This document shows positions 19,589 through 20,400 of a stretch of 20,400 bases of DNA, piece after piece. Both the position numbers and the translations under genes were made by a program. Origin of the DNA: Methanomassiliicoccus sp. UBA345 (lineage in GTDB: Archaea; Thermoplasmatota; Thermoplasmata; Methanomassiliicoccales; Methanomassiliicoccaceae); assembly GCA_002504525.1 (NCBI GenBank), contig DATD01000001.1, positions 17,864 through 38,263 of the forward strand, written 5' to 3'. Position 1 is the stretch's first letter. Each line of letters starts with the position of its first letter. A model generated the notes under the pieces. The model was not told the DNA's origin, ran no database searches, and was given only the letters and a program-made list of their open reading frames with translations.

Positions 19589-20400
19589 ATGACCGACTCG
19601 CCCATGCTTCAGAGGAGCCAGATATTCCCGCGCAGCCGACTCGCCTCCGGGGAGTCCCTGCTGTGGGAGGGAAGACCCTCATCCATAGTGTACTTCGTCC
19701 AGCCCCTGATATTGTTCATCCTGACCCTTATCTTTGGCCTCGTGCTGACGCTGAACTATGGCGCGGTCGGCGCGATGAACGCCGATATCTCGGTCTGGGC
19801 CGTCCTGGCCGTCCTCTTGCTGCTCATGCCGTCGGCCGAGAATAGGATGGGCGTGGCGGCGCTGGTCTTGGGCGTGGCGGTCATCATCACCGACATCGCC
19901 GGCCTGTTCGGCAACGGGGTCATATCGTTCCTTCCCGCGGCCGTCGGCCTGTTCGCGTTCCTGTGGGATTACATCGTCTGGACCCACACCGCGTTCGCCA
20001 TCACCGATCGCCGCATCATGACACAGTACGGGGTGTTCAACATCCGGTTCGGCGACACCCGCCATGAGCGTATATCCAACGTCACGGTGCATCAGACGCT
20101 GCTGGAACGCGCCCTGGGCTTTGGGGACGTGATGTTCTCCACCTCCGGCGAGACGGGAGGGATCGATTCCGACAACCCGGCGCTGCAGGCCGACCAGCGG
20201 GGCGCGGTCAGGTGGGACGACATACCCAATCCGTTCTACGTCCGCAAGAGGGCCGAGGAGGCCATGCTGAACCCGTCCTGGCAGAACGTGAGGGTGCAGG
20301 CGCCTCCGGCCTACGTTCCCGCGCAGCTGCCGCCTCAGCCGATCTCCCCAGTGGAGGCGGAGGAGCGCCTGGTGAAGCTGAGGGAGCTGCTGGAGAAGGG
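19589..20400 (+). CDS. Membrane PH-domain (bPH2) protein with SHOCT-like tail, truncated by window end
   Basis: The frame is open to the window edge (270 codons visible). It begins MTDSPMLQRSQIF. Hydrophobic helices lie at about 33-55, 68-82, 87-105 and 109-128. A bacterial-type PH domain (bPH2/DUF304) follows: TAFAITDRRIMTQYGVF, then RHERISNVTVHQTLLERALGFGDVMFS, with the usual ITDRRI start. An insert contains PFYVRKRAEEAM. The tail is Pro/Gln-rich and then reads PVEAEERLVKLRELLEKG, which looks like the start of a SHOCT domain. The topology suggests a cytoplasmic PH domain held near the membrane, with unknown ligand. The ATG at 19589 is supported by the TATA box; the earlier GTG (19580) lies too close to it, and the ATG at 19569 is followed by a stop after four codons. 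Confidence 0.85.
   Translation, partial: MTDSPMLQRSQIFPRSRLASGESLLWEGRPSSIVYFVQPLILFILTLIFGLVLTLNYGAVGAMNADISVWAVLAVLLLLMPSAENRMGVAALVLGVAVIITDIAGLFGNGVISFLPAAVGLFAFLWDYIVWTHTAFAITDRRIMTQYGVFNIRFGDTRHERISNVTVHQTLLERALGFGDVMFSTSGETGGIDSDNPALQADQRGAVRWDDIPNPFYVRKRAEEAMLNPSWQNVRVQAPPAYVPAQLPPQPISPVEAEERLVKLRELLEK

Noticed and set aside
17931..19682. 583-codon minus-strand open frame spanning the synthetase/DRTGG junction
   Set aside because: Same GC-driven shadow effect. No ribosome site or motif, and it covers two well-supported plus-strand genes.
1..20400. Mobile elements, CRISPR, tRNA/rRNA, prophage or defence genes
   Set aside because: No direct-repeat array, transposase or integrase motif, tRNA T-loop consensus, or nuclease/toxin pair was seen while reading both strands.

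Overview
The window reads as a compact, GC-rich archaeal chromosome segment. The archaeal assignment rests on an RNA polymerase subunit L gene, an archaeal-type ATP-dependent DNA ligase, a Hef-type helicase, an archaeal TruD, a single-chain ADP-forming acyl-CoA synthetase, and A/T-rich TATA-like boxes about 26-38 nt upstream of many start codons. I would guess a GC-rich member of Thermoplasmatota (Methanomassiliicoccales-like), but that lineage is an inference from gene content and no marker phylogeny was run.

Layout. (1) 1-3630 (+): a very large TPR protein with a C-terminal B-box-like zinc module, probably entering from upstream of the window. (2) 3631-3799: convergent spacer with a perfect 26-bp palindrome and a T-rich tract. 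(3) 3800-10240 (-): a run of information-processing genes. Read in the direction of transcription these are an IscA/HesB Fe-S carrier, a 56-residue zinc-finger-like protein, an SRAP (HMCES/YedK) abasic-site protein, a Hef/FANCM-type helicase without nuclease domain, ATP-dependent DNA ligase, rpoL, and truD. (4) 10361-10807 (+): a GNAT acetyltransferase, divergent from iscA. (5) 10817-11755 (-): a DHH/DHHA1 phosphoesterase with a degenerate metal motif. (6) 11951-12670 (+): a zinc metallopeptidase of the SprT/YgjP type, and 12730-13707 (+): a YhaM-like OB-fold plus HD nuclease. (7) 13708-14295 (-): a SAM methyltransferase whose stop codon abuts that of the HD gene. (8) 14399-15121 (+): a small membrane protein. 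(9) 15122-15536: the only long non-coding gap, with several hairpin-forming segments. (10) 15537-16415 (+): a DUF72 protein. (11) 16453-19550 (+): a translationally coupled pair, fused ADP-forming acyl-CoA synthetase and a P-loop/DRTGG protein. (12) 19589-20400 (+): a membrane PH-domain (bPH2) protein with a starting SHOCT-like tail, cut by the window end.

Functional picture. Genes 5421-13707 are rich in DNA maintenance and nucleic-acid processing: ligase, fork helicase with a PCNA-binding tail, abasic-site shield, DHH phosphoesterase, SprT-like peptidase and HD nuclease. SRAP makes a protein-DNA crosslink and SPRTN-type proteases remove such crosslinks in eukaryotes, so their proximity here is suggestive. 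The synthetase plus DRTGG pair looks like acetate/ATP metabolism with a candidate nucleotide-sensing partner. Most genes appear to have their own promoter, and several seem to be leaderless. I found no CRISPR, IS element, integrase, tRNA or rRNA.
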